Positions 53,602 through 61,862 of a DNA stretch of 64,000 nucleotides are shown in pieces. The notes under the pieces were generated by a model that worked only from the letters and a program-made list of their open reading frames with translations, made no database searches and was not told the origin of the DNA. Positions within the stretch are counted from its first letter, which is position 1, and each line of letters starts with the position of its first letter. This DNA is from Alphaproteobacteria bacterium (lineage in GTDB: Bacteria > Pseudomonadota > Alphaproteobacteria > Rhizobiales > Hyphomicrobiaceae), in the NCBI GenBank assembly GCA_019137195.1, contig JAGVSR010000127.1, positions 28,204 to 92,203 on the forward strand, written 5' to 3'. The position numbers were made by a program, and so were the translations under genes.

Positions 53602-53760
53602 ATGAACCCGCGCATTGCAAGGCTCTTGGCCGGACTGGTGGCTGGCAGTCTCACCGTGCTCCTCATAGACCGGCTGCTCTGGCCCGGGACCTTCCAGTCG
53701 GGTCTCGTCGGCGTCGTCGCTGCAGTCGCCGTGCTGTCTCTCACGAGCCGCAACACGTGA
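53602..53760 (+). CDS. 52-residue two-helix membrane protein
   Basis: A short gene with AGGCGAAAC directly before its ATG. The product has two hydrophobic segments, LLAGLVAGSLTVLLIDRLLW (about 8-27) and GLVGVVAAVAVLSLTS (about 35-50), with a short polar turn PGTFQSG between them. It ends SRNT. Composition and ribosome site support a real small membrane protein; no family recognised. It is convergent with the bufferin-like gene, stop to stop 106 bases. Confidence 0.6.
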   Translation: MNPRIARLLAGLVAGSLTVLLIDRLLWPGTFQSGLVGVVAAVAVLSLTSRNT

Positions 53761-53866
53761 GCTGGCGTCGCGGCGGCGCGCGGCCAAGCACTGCTGCTCC
53801 AACTTTGCCGATAGCCTGGAGGACGCGCTTACATACGGCTGCAAGCTGCCTAACCTGGTCCGCGCG

Positions 53867-54145
53867 TCACTCGTGCGCGCTGCCGGGCTGCCAGCTGGCC
53901 CCTTCGATCTTGGCGCAGTCGGCTTGCGTTGCCTCCGTCCAGCCCTGGCCCTTGCAGGCATTCTGCCCGGCGCACGCGTTCTTGGACGTCATGCAAGCGC
54001 TCTGACCCTTGCACGCGTTGGCGCCGATGCACATGCCCTTCGCCTCCTCCGTGCCTTCGGCTGCGGTCGCCGGAACGGCGCCCGCGAGGATGAGCGTGGC
54101 AGCAGCGGCGGCGAGCGCTGCGCCCGAGGTGGTGGTGAGCTTCAT
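53867..54145 (-). CDS. Bufferin-like (BufA2-type) Cys-rich periplasmic protein
   Basis: 92 residues. Signal peptide MKLTTTSGAALAAAAATLIL with cleavage near ATA-AEG. The mature 60 residues carry six cysteines in a repeated pattern: CIGANACKGQSAC, then CAGQNACKGQGW, and one in QADCAKIEG. The CKGQ(N/S)AC repeats are the hallmark of BufA2-type bufferins, small exported proteins modified to bind copper. The processing partners BufB (DUF692) and BufC are normally next door, but are not seen anywhere in this window. Start 54145 gives the signal peptide. Confidence 0.78.
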   Translation of the reverse strand: MKLTTTSGAALAAAAATLILAGAVPATAAEGTEEAKGMCIGANACKGQSACMTSKNACAGQNACKGQGWTEATQADCAKIEGASWQPGSAHE

Positions 54146-54364
54146 GTCCTGCGTCTCTCCCGAAAGTCCCGCCAGCGGTGGCCATCGTTCAATGCGGCGC
54201 ACACGCTTCTCCGGCGAGTTTTAGGCGAGGATCGAGCGCCCCGCCAGCGGAAATCGTCGGCCTGTCGCCCCGTCTGACGACCTTGAGCGCCCAAGCGGCG
54301 CAGAGAGGCCACACTCGGCTCGCGAAGGAGCCAAGCCGGCTCGAATCGCCATCCAGACATGATA
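54146..54364. other. Upstream region of the bufferin-like gene
   Basis: Together with the MITE-like hairpin and 54442-54567 this makes a 422-base stretch without a gene. GGGAGAGACGCAGGAC directly before the bufferin ATG serves as ribosome site. No operator recognised. Confidence 0.4.
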
Positions 54365-54441
54365 GCTAGTGTCCTTTCGATCGCGACGTTCGTTCAGAGC
54401 GTGCCGCAGAATGTGACGAACGTCGCGGTCGGGACACTAGC
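54365..54441. mobile_element. MITE-like hairpin with TA-flanked ends
   Basis: The arms 54365-54396 and 54414-54441 are inverted copies: both begin GCTAGTGTCC and share CGACGTTCGT, with one mismatch and short gaps. They fold into a hairpin with a 17-base loop. The tips read TA-GTGTCC...GGACAC-TA, the pattern left by Tc1/mariner-IS630-type elements that duplicate TA. No transposase is encoded. Confidence 0.6.
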
Positions 54442-54567
54442 GAGCCTTCGATCTAGTGTGGCTCAAATTCTGAAGTCCGCTCAAGAACCCAGCCGCGAGA
54501 ATGAAGCAGACGTCAGAATCGACACACTGGGAGGCAGTGAGCAACGGACAGCCACCCGGAACATGCC

Positions 54568-55419
54568 ATGACCGCGAGCCGAACGACCGCACACACGCCC
54601 GCCGCCGCCGCCCCCGTCCCTGCGGCCCCCCGCCCCTCGCTCCTCGCGCGCTTCGTCTCCCATCCGCTGTTCGAGCGCTTCATCATTACCGTCATCGTGT
54701 TGAACGCCATCACGCTCGGGCTCGAGACGTCGCACTCGGTCATGACCGAGTACGGGCCTGTCCTGACCACGATCGACCACGTATTCCTGGCGATCTTCGT
54801 CGTCGAGCTGCTGCTGCGCATGGTGGCGCTGCGCTCGCGCTTCTGGCGCGACCCGTGGAGCTGGTTCGACGTTGCGGTCGTGGCCATCGCCCTCGTGCCC
54901 GCGACAGGTGAGTTTGCAGTCCTGCGCGCGCTGCGCATTCTGCGCGCCCTTCGCCTCGTCACGGCGGTACCCTCGATCCGCCGTGTCGTTGGCAGCCTCC
55001 TGTCTGCCATCCCCGGCATGAGCTCGATCATCATCCTGCTCCTGCTCATCAACTACGTATTCGCGGTGATGGCGACCAAGCTCTTCGGAGCGGACTTCGC
55101 CGAAAAGTTCGGGACCCTCGGCGCCTCGTTCTTTACCTTCTTCCAGATCATGACACTGGAAGGCTGGTCGGGTGAGATCGTGCGCCCGGTGATGGAGGTC
55201 TATCCCTGGGCCTGGGCATTCTTCGTACCCTATATCGTGCTTGTGACGTTCATGGTCTTGAACCTCTTCATCGGCATCATCGTCGATGCCATGCAGCATC
55301 AGGACGACGAGCCGGCGCCCGGTGCGCCGGCGGCCGAAGCCACGTCCGCCGCCGTGCTGCACGAGTTGCGCGAGATGCGCGCCGAGTTGGCGGATGTGAG
55401 GACAAGACTGAACGTGTGA
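54568..55419 (+). CDS. Voltage-gated sodium-channel family protein
   Basis: 283 residues, one six-helix channel subunit (a tetramer is expected). S1 begins at FIITVIVLNAITLGLE (about 38-53). The S4 voltage sensor has arginines every third residue, R120, R123, R126 and R129 (RALRILRALR). S5 is SIIILLLLINYVFAVMATKLF, the pore filter is TLEGWSG (196-202), and S6 is YIVLVTFMVLNLFIGIIVDAM. The C-terminal LHELREMRAELADVRTRL is the expected coiled coil. NaChBac-type channels have TLESWAS/TLESWSM; here Ser is Gly after the key Glu198. Sodium or calcium selectivity is uncertain. Confidence 0.92.
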   Translation: MTASRTTAHTPAAAAPVPAAPRPSLLARFVSHPLFERFIITVIVLNAITLGLETSHSVMTEYGPVLTTIDHVFLAIFVVELLLRMVALRSRFWRDPWSWFDVAVVAIALVPATGEFAVLRALRILRALRLVTAVPSIRRVVGSLLSAIPGMSSIIILLLLINYVFAVMATKLFGADFAEKFGTLGASFFTFFQIMTLEGWSGEIVRPVMEVYPWAWAFFVPYIVLVTFMVLNLFIGIIVDAMQHQDDEPAPGAPAAEATSAAVLHELREMRAELADVRTRLNV

Positions 55420-55802
55420 AGGCCCCCTCGCCCGGCGCGGGCGGCACCATGGGGCCGGCGTCGCGCCATCCGGCCAACGACCAGCCACAGCACGATGAGG
55501 CTCGCGACGGGCTGCAGGGAAAGGAATGGATCGGCTCGATAAAGCCGGGCAACGCCTCGGAAAATGCGTTGGCACAACCCCAGAGTGTACCCGCGAGCAC
55601 GAGGGATAGGGCCTGAGAAAAGCACGCGAGACCGCCATCCATGACGGTGGGCCGATCAAGCAGCGGGATACGGCAAACGTGAAGGAGCTCGGCGATCAGC
55701 CGCCGCCACGGACATCATCGTCGCAATGATCGCAACCCGGCATTCGCGGACGCCGGCCGGAGGCGGGCTTTACGCCGCTCTGCCATTTCGAGACGTCAGC
55801 CC
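55420..55802. other. Intergenic region, nothing beyond a partial repeat
   Basis: It begins with GGCCCCCTCGCCCGG directly after the channel gene stop, the same 15 bases as at 33227. Open frames here are Arg/Pro-rich and without support. No RNA or regulatory site recognised. Confidence 0.4.
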
Positions 55803-55830
55803 GACCGGACCCGATAGAGAGGGTCCGGCC
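55803..55830 (-). terminator. Hairpin downstream of the molybdopterin oxidoreductase gene
   Basis: GACCGGACCC (55803-55812) pairs with GGGTCCGGCC (55821-55830) with one mismatch around an eight-base loop, 14 bases beyond the stop of the minus-strand gene ending at 55844. It has no T run. Confidence 0.45.
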
Positions 55831-55843
55831 CGGGCACGAGACA

Positions 55844-57976
55844 TCAGTTCACCCGTGTCACCTCGACGAGGTTGTCGGAGAACGTCGGCGCGCGTCCGAG
55901 CCCGCAGTGGGCGTCGGACGAGATCGAGTTGACCGAGCCGTCCGAGCGGTTGAGCGACCGCCAGTAGCCAAGCGTCGAGACGATCACGCCCGTTGGAGTA
56001 TCGTCGGTCACGCGCGCCACGCCTTCGAAGTCGCCGCGGTCGTTGAAGACGCGCACCGGATCACCCTCGCGAATCTGGCGCTTGCCCGCATCCGCCGGGT
56101 TGATGAGCACGAACTGCTCGCCCTGGCCTTTGATCTTGTGCGCTTCGTTGGCGTAGCACGAGTTGAGGAAGCCGTGGCTTTTCGGCGTGATGATATTCAG
56201 CGAGTAGAGCTTGGCCCGCTCCGGGTTCGTCTCCGGAGCCTCCCTGTTCGGTACGTAGCCGGGAAGCGGATCGACGGGCGAGCCGTCCTGCTCACCCTCG
56301 TACATGGCACGGAACGGCCCGGCGACGAAGTTCTTGGCATCGTGCAACAGGAACTCGACCTTGCCGGACGGCGTCGGGAACTTGCCTTCGGCATGAGGTG
56401 TCCGGGTATCCGCGGAGCCGACGGCGATCTTGTAGTACCCGTGCTTCTTGAAATACGCCATGTCGATGCCGCCCATCTTGGGATCGTCCCAGTTGATGTA
56501 GGCAGCAGCGAGCTCGCTGTCGGTCATTTTGAACACGGGATCGTCGAAGCCCATCTCCTTGGCGAGCAGCCGCCACATGTCGGATGTCGGCTTGCACTCG
56601 CCCGGCGGATCGATGGCCTTCTGGTTGTAGGTGAAGTAGAGCTGCCCCCAGCTCCAGAACATGTCCTCGGCCTCCGCTGCCATTGCGGCCGGCAGGATGA
56701 TGTCGGCGTATTTCGCCGTATCGGTCATGAAGTGCTCGGACACCACCGTGAACAGGTCCTCACGCTGCAGGCCCTTCACGATCTTGTTGGTCTCAGGCGC
56801 CTGGCTCACCGGATTGGTGCAGAACACGAACAGGCTCTTGATGGGCGGATCGAGCTGCATTTCGCCCGTCAATGCCCGGCCGAGCTGCAGGTTGTTGACG
56901 ACGCGCGTACCGGGTTTGATCCAGTCGGGACGCGCAGCCTTCACCCAGTCGACCGGGAACTCCCAGATCGGCATTTGCAGGAGACCGCCGCCCACGTGCC
57001 GCCACGAGCCGACGAGCGCCGGCAGTGCGCACGCCGCGCGGATCGTCTGGCCGCCGCCCTTGTGCCGCTCGAGGGCCACGCCGAGCCGGATCACCGACGG
57101 CTGCGCGGTCGCGAACTCCTTCGCGAACCTGACGATGTCGGCCGCCGGGACGCCGGTCACCTTTTCGACGTAGAGAGGAGTGAACTCTGCGGCCCGCGCC
57201 TTGAGCTCGGCGAAGCCGTAGGTGTGATTGTCGACGTAGTCTTGATCGACGAGCCCCTGCTCGACGATTGAGTTGATGAAGCCCATAGCGAGCGCGCCGT
57301 CGGTTCCGGGCCTGGGACAGATGTGCCAGTCGGCAGCCTTCGCGGTTCGCGAGCGATGCGCATCGATGACCACGATCTTGGCGCCGCGTTTCTGGGCTTC
57401 GAGCACGAACGGCCAGTGGTGCAGGTTGGTCGAGATCGAGTTCGAGGCCCAGATCACGATGTATCGCGCATGCACGAAGCTCTCCGGGTCGACGCCGCCC
57501 GTAGGACCGACCGTCAGCAGCCACGCCGTCGACGAGCCCGAAGCGCAGAACGTTTTCTCGTTCACCGTCGTCCCGAGCCGGTTGAAGAACGGATCGCCCG
57601 AGTTGATGCCTTGCACCAGCCCCATGTTCCCGAGGTAGCTGTAGGGCATGATGGCCTGCGAGCCGTAGGTCGCGATGATCTCGCGCCAGCGCTTGCCGAT
57701 CTCCGAGATCGCCTCGTCCCAGCTGATGCGCGCGTACTGCTTAGAGCCCTTCGGGCCGGAGCGGCGCAGCGGGTAGAGCAGACGATCCGGATTGGCATGG
57801 TGATCGTGGAAGTCCTTGAGCTTGACGCACAGGCCCCCATTGGTCATCGGATGGTCCTTGCGCCCCTTGACCTCGACCAGCCGCCCACCAACGGCCTCGT
57901 ACACCATCGCGCATGTATCGGGGCAGTCGTGCGGGCACGCGCCGTGGAACGTCTCTCGCTTCAACTGCTCGTTCAT
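55844..57976 (-). CDS. Molybdopterin oxidoreductase (formate dehydrogenase/DMSO reductase superfamily)
   Basis: 710 residues. The N-terminal Fe-S motif is CPHDCPDTCA with a fourth Cys in NGGLCVK, so one [4Fe-4S] cluster is expected, followed by the bis-MGD catalytic domain (HPMTNGGLC; FVIWASNS-like YIVIWASNSISTN; CTNPVSQAPETNK) and a C-terminal molydopterin-dinucleotide domain (INPADAGKRQIREGDPVRVFNDRGDFEGVA). The Mo-ligand region is TFCASGSSTAW. No twin-Arg signal peptide is seen, so it should be cytoplasmic. The start MNEQLKRETFHGACPHDC is set by the Fe-S motif. Substrate unknown. It is divergent from cydAB with 238 bases between. Confidence 0.92.
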   Translation of the reverse strand: MNEQLKRETFHGACPHDCPDTCAMVYEAVGGRLVEVKGRKDHPMTNGGLCVKLKDFHDHHANPDRLLYPLRRSGPKGSKQYARISWDEAISEIGKRWREIIATYGSQAIMPYSYLGNMGLVQGINSGDPFFNRLGTTVNEKTFCASGSSTAWLLTVGPTGGVDPESFVHARYIVIWASNSISTNLHHWPFVLEAQKRGAKIVVIDAHRSRTAKAADWHICPRPGTDGALAMGFINSIVEQGLVDQDYVDNHTYGFAELKARAAEFTPLYVEKVTGVPAADIVRFAKEFATAQPSVIRLGVALERHKGGGQTIRAACALPALVGSWRHVGGGLLQMPIWEFPVDWVKAARPDWIKPGTRVVNNLQLGRALTGEMQLDPPIKSLFVFCTNPVSQAPETNKIVKGLQREDLFTVVSEHFMTDTAKYADIILPAAMAAEAEDMFWSWGQLYFTYNQKAIDPPGECKPTSDMWRLLAKEMGFDDPVFKMTDSELAAAYINWDDPKMGGIDMAYFKKHGYYKIAVGSADTRTPHAEGKFPTPSGKVEFLLHDAKNFVAGPFRAMYEGEQDGSPVDPLPGYVPNREAPETNPERAKLYSLNIITPKSHGFLNSCYANEAHKIKGQGEQFVLINPADAGKRQIREGDPVRVFNDRGDFEGVARVTDDTPTGVIVSTLGYWRSLNRSDGSVNSISSDAHCGLGRAPTFSDNLVEVTRVN

Positions 57977-58214
57977 GGGGCGTCTCTCCTCGGGTCTGAT
58001 CCTCGTGGGCTTCCGGGTCCGAAAGCCCCGTCGCTCTGCTGGCGACCGGCGCGCGAGGTTGGCATCGACGAACGCCGCGAGCAAGCACCATCGCGACGAA
58101 ATGCAGGGATGCTCGTTCGATGTCGGACGCTTATTGCAGGTGCTAACTCTCGACTGCGCGCACGGTTCGGGCCATGATGCGGCCGCAGTGACCGAATTGC
58201 GAAAGTGAAGACCG

Positions 58215-59630
58215 ATGTCGCTCGACGCCCTCGATGCCGCCCTGCTGGCGCGAATACAGTTTGCGTTCACCGTTTCGTTCCATATCGTCTTCCCGAGCTT
58301 CACGATCGGTCTCGCGGCCTTTGTCGCTACCCTTCTCGTGCGCTGGCGAATGACAGGTGAGGAGAAATTCCATCGCCTCGCGCGCTTCTGGACCAAGATC
58401 TTCGCTGTCTCGTTCGCCATGGGGGTCGTGTCGGGCATTGTGCTCAGCTATCAGTTCGGCACCAACTGGGCCCGCTTCTCCGAGGTGACCGGCAACGTCT
58501 TGGGACCGCTCATCGGCTACGAGGTGCTGACCGCCTTTTTTCTCGAAGCCTCATTCCTCGGCATCATGCTGTTCGGCTGGCAGCGTGTGTCACCTAATCT
58601 GCACGTCACGGCCGCCGTGCTCGTCGCCGCCGGCACCTCTCTGTCGGCGTTCTGGATTCTGGCAGCCAACAGCTGGATGCAGACACCGGCCGGCCACGTC
58701 TTGAAGGACGGCATCGCCTATCCCGATGACTGGCTCGCCATCATCTTCAACCCGAGCTTCCCCTATCGCTTTGCCCACATGTTCACCGCCGCGTACCTGA
58801 CGACCTCGATCGTCGTCCTGGCGGTTGGCGCACGCTATCTCGTGTCCGGCAGGTTCGCGGAGGACGCCAAGACCATGGTGCGCATGGGGCTCGGAATGGT
58901 GATCTGCCTGGCTCCCTTGCAGGCCCTCATTGGACATGCGCACGGCATCAATACAGGCGAGCATCAGCCGGCGAAGCTCGCCGCCATGGAAGCGCATTGG
59001 AAAAGCGACGAGCCCGCGAACTTCCTGATCCTCGCATGGCCTAATGCCGAACGCACCGGTAACGCCTGGCAACTCGAGTTCCCCGTTCCCGGCCTTGCCA
59101 GCTGGGTCGTCACCGGCAGCCTCGATGGCAAGTTCGACGGTCTCGACAAGTTCGCACCTGGCGAGCACCCGCCACTCGTGGCCGTCTTCTACGCCTTCCG
59201 CGTCATGGTTGGCCTCGGGCTCGTGATGATCGCCGTCGGCATAGCGGGTGCCTTCCTGTGGTGGCGCGGCACCCTGTTCGAAACGCGCTGGTATCTTTGG
59301 CCCACCCAGCATATCTGGCCGATCGGCTTCGCAGCGATTCTGGCCGGCTGGTGGGTGACGGAATGCGGCCGCCAGCCTTGGGTCGCCACCGGCATCCTCC
59401 GCACCGCCGACGCCCTCTCGCCCAACGTGACCGCCGGCGCCGTGCTGACGACGCTCGTCTTGTTCGTGCTCGTTTACGCGAGTGTGTTCTCGATGGGCAT
59501 CTACTACATCAACCGACTGATCGAGCTCGGCCCCACCGGCGCTGCTGAGGCTCCGCCTACCGGCCTGCCCTCGCGGCCCCTGTCCGCCGCCGAGGACGCC
59601 GCCCGTCAAGCCATCGAGGAGGCGCCGTGA
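58215..59630 (+). CDS. cydA: Cytochrome bd-type quinol oxidase subunit I
   Basis: 471 residues, shorter than E. coli CydA (522), consistent with the short Q-loop, CioA-like type. His23 in FTVSFHIVFPSF corresponds to the heme d/b595 ligand, and the heme b558 His is in YRFAHMFTAAYL. GQPVVTECGRQPW-like GWWVTECGRQPWVATGILRTADALSP is conserved. About nine transmembrane helices. The enzyme reduces O2 to water with quinol. The stop overlaps the cydB start by one base (TGATG). AGTGAAG precedes the ATG. Confidence 0.95.
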   Translation: MSLDALDAALLARIQFAFTVSFHIVFPSFTIGLAAFVATLLVRWRMTGEEKFHRLARFWTKIFAVSFAMGVVSGIVLSYQFGTNWARFSEVTGNVLGPLIGYEVLTAFFLEASFLGIMLFGWQRVSPNLHVTAAVLVAAGTSLSAFWILAANSWMQTPAGHVLKDGIAYPDDWLAIIFNPSFPYRFAHMFTAAYLTTSIVVLAVGARYLVSGRFAEDAKTMVRMGLGMVICLAPLQALIGHAHGINTGEHQPAKLAAMEAHWKSDEPANFLILAWPNAERTGNAWQLEFPVPGLASWVVTGSLDGKFDGLDKFAPGEHPPLVAVFYAFRVMVGLGLVMIAVGIAGAFLWWRGTLFETRWYLWPTQHIWPIGFAAILAGWWVTECGRQPWVATGILRTADALSPNVTAGAVLTTLVLFVLVYASVFSMGIYYINRLIELGPTGAAEAPPTGLPSRPLSAAEDAARQAIEEAP

Positions 59631-60646
59631 TGGAAAGCGCAGTGTATTGGCTGCCGCTCGTCTGGGTCGGGCTCATCGGCACCGCGGTGCTGCTCTATGT
59701 CGTGCTCGACGGCTTCGACCTCGGCATCGGCATCCTGTTCCCCGCCTATCGCGAGGAGCACGAGCGCGACATCATGATGAACTCGGTCGCTCCCTTCTGG
59801 GACGGCAACGAGACTTGGCTCATCCTTGGCGGCGGCGGCCTCTTCGTCGCCTTCCCGAAGGCCTACGCCATCATTATGCCGGGCCTCTATCTGCCGGTCA
59901 TCGTCATGTTGCTGGCGCTCGTCTTCCGCGGAGTCTCGTTTGAATTCCGCTGGGTGGCAAAGCCGTCTCACCGTATATGGGATGCAGCCTTTGCCGGCGG
60001 CTCGATCGTCGCCGCCTTCATGCAGGGCGTGATCCTCGGCGGACTCTTGGAAGGTATCAAGGTCGAGAACGGTCGCTTCGCCGGCGGCATGCTCGACTGG
60101 CTCGCGCCGTTTCCGATCTTCACCGGCATCGCGACCGTCGCCGGCTACGCGCTGCTCGGCGCCACATGGCTCGTCATGAAGACCGAGGGAGAGGTTGCTG
60201 AGCAGGCCCGCGCAGAGGCAAGACTGCTCTTCTTCGCCGTCCTCGCCATGATGGCCGCCATCAGTCTCTGGACTCCCCTCGAGCTACCCTACGTCTGGGA
60301 GCGCTGGTTCACGTGGCCGGCCCTCGTCTATTTGTCGCCGTTCCCGATCTTGACCCTCGTCGCCGCCTTCGTGCTCTGGCGAGGCCTCGAGACCCGTCAC
60401 GACAGCTGGCCGTTCCTCGCTACCATCGCCCTCTTCACGCTCGCCTTCGGCGGTCTCGCGGTTTCGAACCTGCCCTACATCGTACCGCCCACGGTGACGG
60501 TCTGGGACGCCGCCGCCGATCCGTCGTCGCAGATGTTCACCCTCGTCGGCACGCTGGTATTCTTGCCCGTCATCCTCGCCTACACTGCGTTTGTCTACTG
60601 GACCTTCCGCGGCAAGGTACGCGAAGGTGAGGGCTATCATCACTGA
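59630..60646 (+). CDS. cydB: Cytochrome bd-type quinol oxidase subunit II
   Basis: 338 residues, eight or nine transmembrane helices. The N-terminal LPLVWVGLIGTAVLLYVVLDGFDLGIGIL and NSVAPFWDGNETWLILGGGGLFVAFPKAYA are the classical CydB signatures. A GTG at 59627 is also possible, but ATG 59630 overlaps the cydA stop by one base. The 338-residue length agrees with CioB/CydB. No cydX-like small gene follows within the next 10 bases; the GFA gene begins there. Confidence 0.95.
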   Translation: MESAVYWLPLVWVGLIGTAVLLYVVLDGFDLGIGILFPAYREEHERDIMMNSVAPFWDGNETWLILGGGGLFVAFPKAYAIIMPGLYLPVIVMLLALVFRGVSFEFRWVAKPSHRIWDAAFAGGSIVAAFMQGVILGGLLEGIKVENGRFAGGMLDWLAPFPIFTGIATVAGYALLGATWLVMKTEGEVAEQARAEARLLFFAVLAMMAAISLWTPLELPYVWERWFTWPALVYLSPFPILTLVAAFVLWRGLETRHDSWPFLATIALFTLAFGGLAVSNLPYIVPPTVTVWDAAADPSSQMFTLVGTLVFLPVILAYTAFVYWTFRGKVREGEGYHH

Positions 60647-60656
60647 TGGAAAGTCC

Positions 60657-61040
60657 ATGCTCTACCGCGGCTCGTGCCACTGCGGCGCTGTCACATTCGA
60701 AGTCGAGGCGCCGGACGAGATCCTAGTCCAGGACTGCAACTGCTCCATCTGCAGCAAGACGGGCTTCCTGCACCTGATCGTGCCCAAGTCCCGGTTTCGC
60801 CTGCTCTCCGGCGACGACCGGCTGACGCGCTATACCTTCGGCACCGGCGTCGCACAGCATACCTTCTGCACGGTTTGCGGCGTGAAGCCGTTCTACGTGC
60901 CGCGCTCGAACCCCGACGGAATCGACGTCAACGTCCGCTGCCTCGACCCGCCGCCGCGCCACGTTGCCATCGAGCCGTTCGACGGGCGCAACTGGGAAAG
61001 GAATGCCGCCGCGCTCGCCCATTTGAGCAGCGAGCCATGA
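60657..61040 (+). CDS. GFA family zinc protein (second copy)
   Basis: 127 residues of the GFA/CENP-V fold. The zinc ligands are SCHCGAV (residues 6-12), DCNCSICSKTGF (about 31-42) and FCTVCGVKPFY (about 76-86); the last block, with its VCGxKPFY, is more canonical than the copy at 4979. It follows cydB by 10 bases on the same strand. Activity is not predictable beyond zinc binding. The start at 60657 gives the family N-terminus MLYRGSCHCGAV; a start in the cydB frame region at 60591 is not needed. Confidence 0.92.
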   Translation: MLYRGSCHCGAVTFEVEAPDEILVQDCNCSICSKTGFLHLIVPKSRFRLLSGDDRLTRYTFGTGVAQHTFCTVCGVKPFYVPRSNPDGIDVNVRCLDPPPRHVAIEPFDGRNWERNAAALAHLSSEP

Positions 61041-61048
61041 AAAGCCAA

Positions 61049-61069
61049 GGGCCCGCATGCTGCGGGCCC
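61049..61069. terminator. Bidirectional terminator hairpin
   Basis: Perfect nine-base stem GGGCCCGCA/TGCGGGCCC with loop TGC, between the stops of the convergent GFA and SRPBCC-like genes. AAAAGCC lies on the left, so a T run follows on the minus strand (CTTTTC), giving a good terminator for that strand. Confidence 0.75.
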
Positions 61070-61105
61070 CGTCGTCGCACGAATTTGAATGCCGCGATCG
61101 GGAGA

Positions 61106-61636
61106 TCAATCGCCATCCTTCTTGTCGCCCGTGAGCTTCTTGATGTTGTCGAGCCCGGCCTTGAAGATGCCGGTGATCACGTCGCGCGCCTCCTTGTCGG
61201 TCTTGCCGTCTGCCGGATCGAACACTGCCGACCAGGCAAAGTTGACCTCGTCCTCGTCATCGTCATCGGGGGTGAGCGTGAACTGCGCCTCGTAGTTCTT
61301 GACCGGCAGCGGGCTCTCGGTGATGGCGTAACGGTAGCGATAGTCGACCTGCTCGAGAAGCTTCTCCTTGATCACGCCGCCGTCCTTCAGGGTGAGCGTA
61401 CGGTACGTGTCGGCGCCGTCCTTGCTCTCCTCGCACTTCGCGATCGCCGGGTGCCACTCGGAGATGGCGCACCAGCCGCCGAACGTCTTCCACAAGGCCT
61501 GCTTCTCGGCGTCCATCTTCTTCGGATCGACGTTGACCTCGAGCTTTTTGCCGACCGCAAGGCTCGCGGCGTGCGCAACCGTCACCACGGCCGTGAGCAC
61601 GGCCACGCTGGCCAAAGCCTTCCAGACAGTTCTCAT
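61106..61636 (-). CDS. Secreted SRPBCC-like protein
   Basis: 176 residues with a signal peptide (MRTVWKALASVAVLTAVVTVAHAASL, cleavage near AHA-AS). The mature part (WKTFGGWCAISEWHPAIAKCE; RTLTLKDGGVIKEKLLEQVD; YRYRYAITESPLPVKNYEAQFTL) matches the START-like/SRPBCC polyketide-cyclase fold, which binds a hydrophobic ligand. Two cysteines may form a disulfide. TPDDDDEDEVNFAW is an acidic loop. GGAGGA four bases before the ATG decides this start. Export to the periplasm is unusual but known for this fold. Confidence 0.88.
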   Translation of the reverse strand: MRTVWKALASVAVLTAVVTVAHAASLAVGKKLEVNVDPKKMDAEKQALWKTFGGWCAISEWHPAIAKCEESKDGADTYRTLTLKDGGVIKEKLLEQVDYRYRYAITESPLPVKNYEAQFTLTPDDDDEDEVNFAWSAVFDPADGKTDKEARDVITGIFKAGLDNIKKLTGDKKDGD

Positions 61637-61862
61637 CGTTTCCTCCGGTTCGCCCCGGCAGCGCCGAGCTGCGGCGGCCTTCTTGGTCAAAGATGTGATA
61701 GTGTACCAGATCCGAGGCGTCTGTCAGGCCACAATTCGGAAAAGTTGTAGCCCCCACCGCTTCGGCGCCGTCCGGCCATTGTACCGATCCGCCACTGTCT
61801 TATATCTCCGGCTCGCAGTCCGGCGAAAGGAACGCCGGCGCGCCGTATTCGAGACCCGAGCC

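Noticed and set aside
53350..53961. A 203-codon minus-strand frame between the SDR and bufferin-like genes
   Set aside because: Arg/Ser-rich composition, no ribosome site, and it overlaps the better-supported small membrane protein and the bufferin-like gene.
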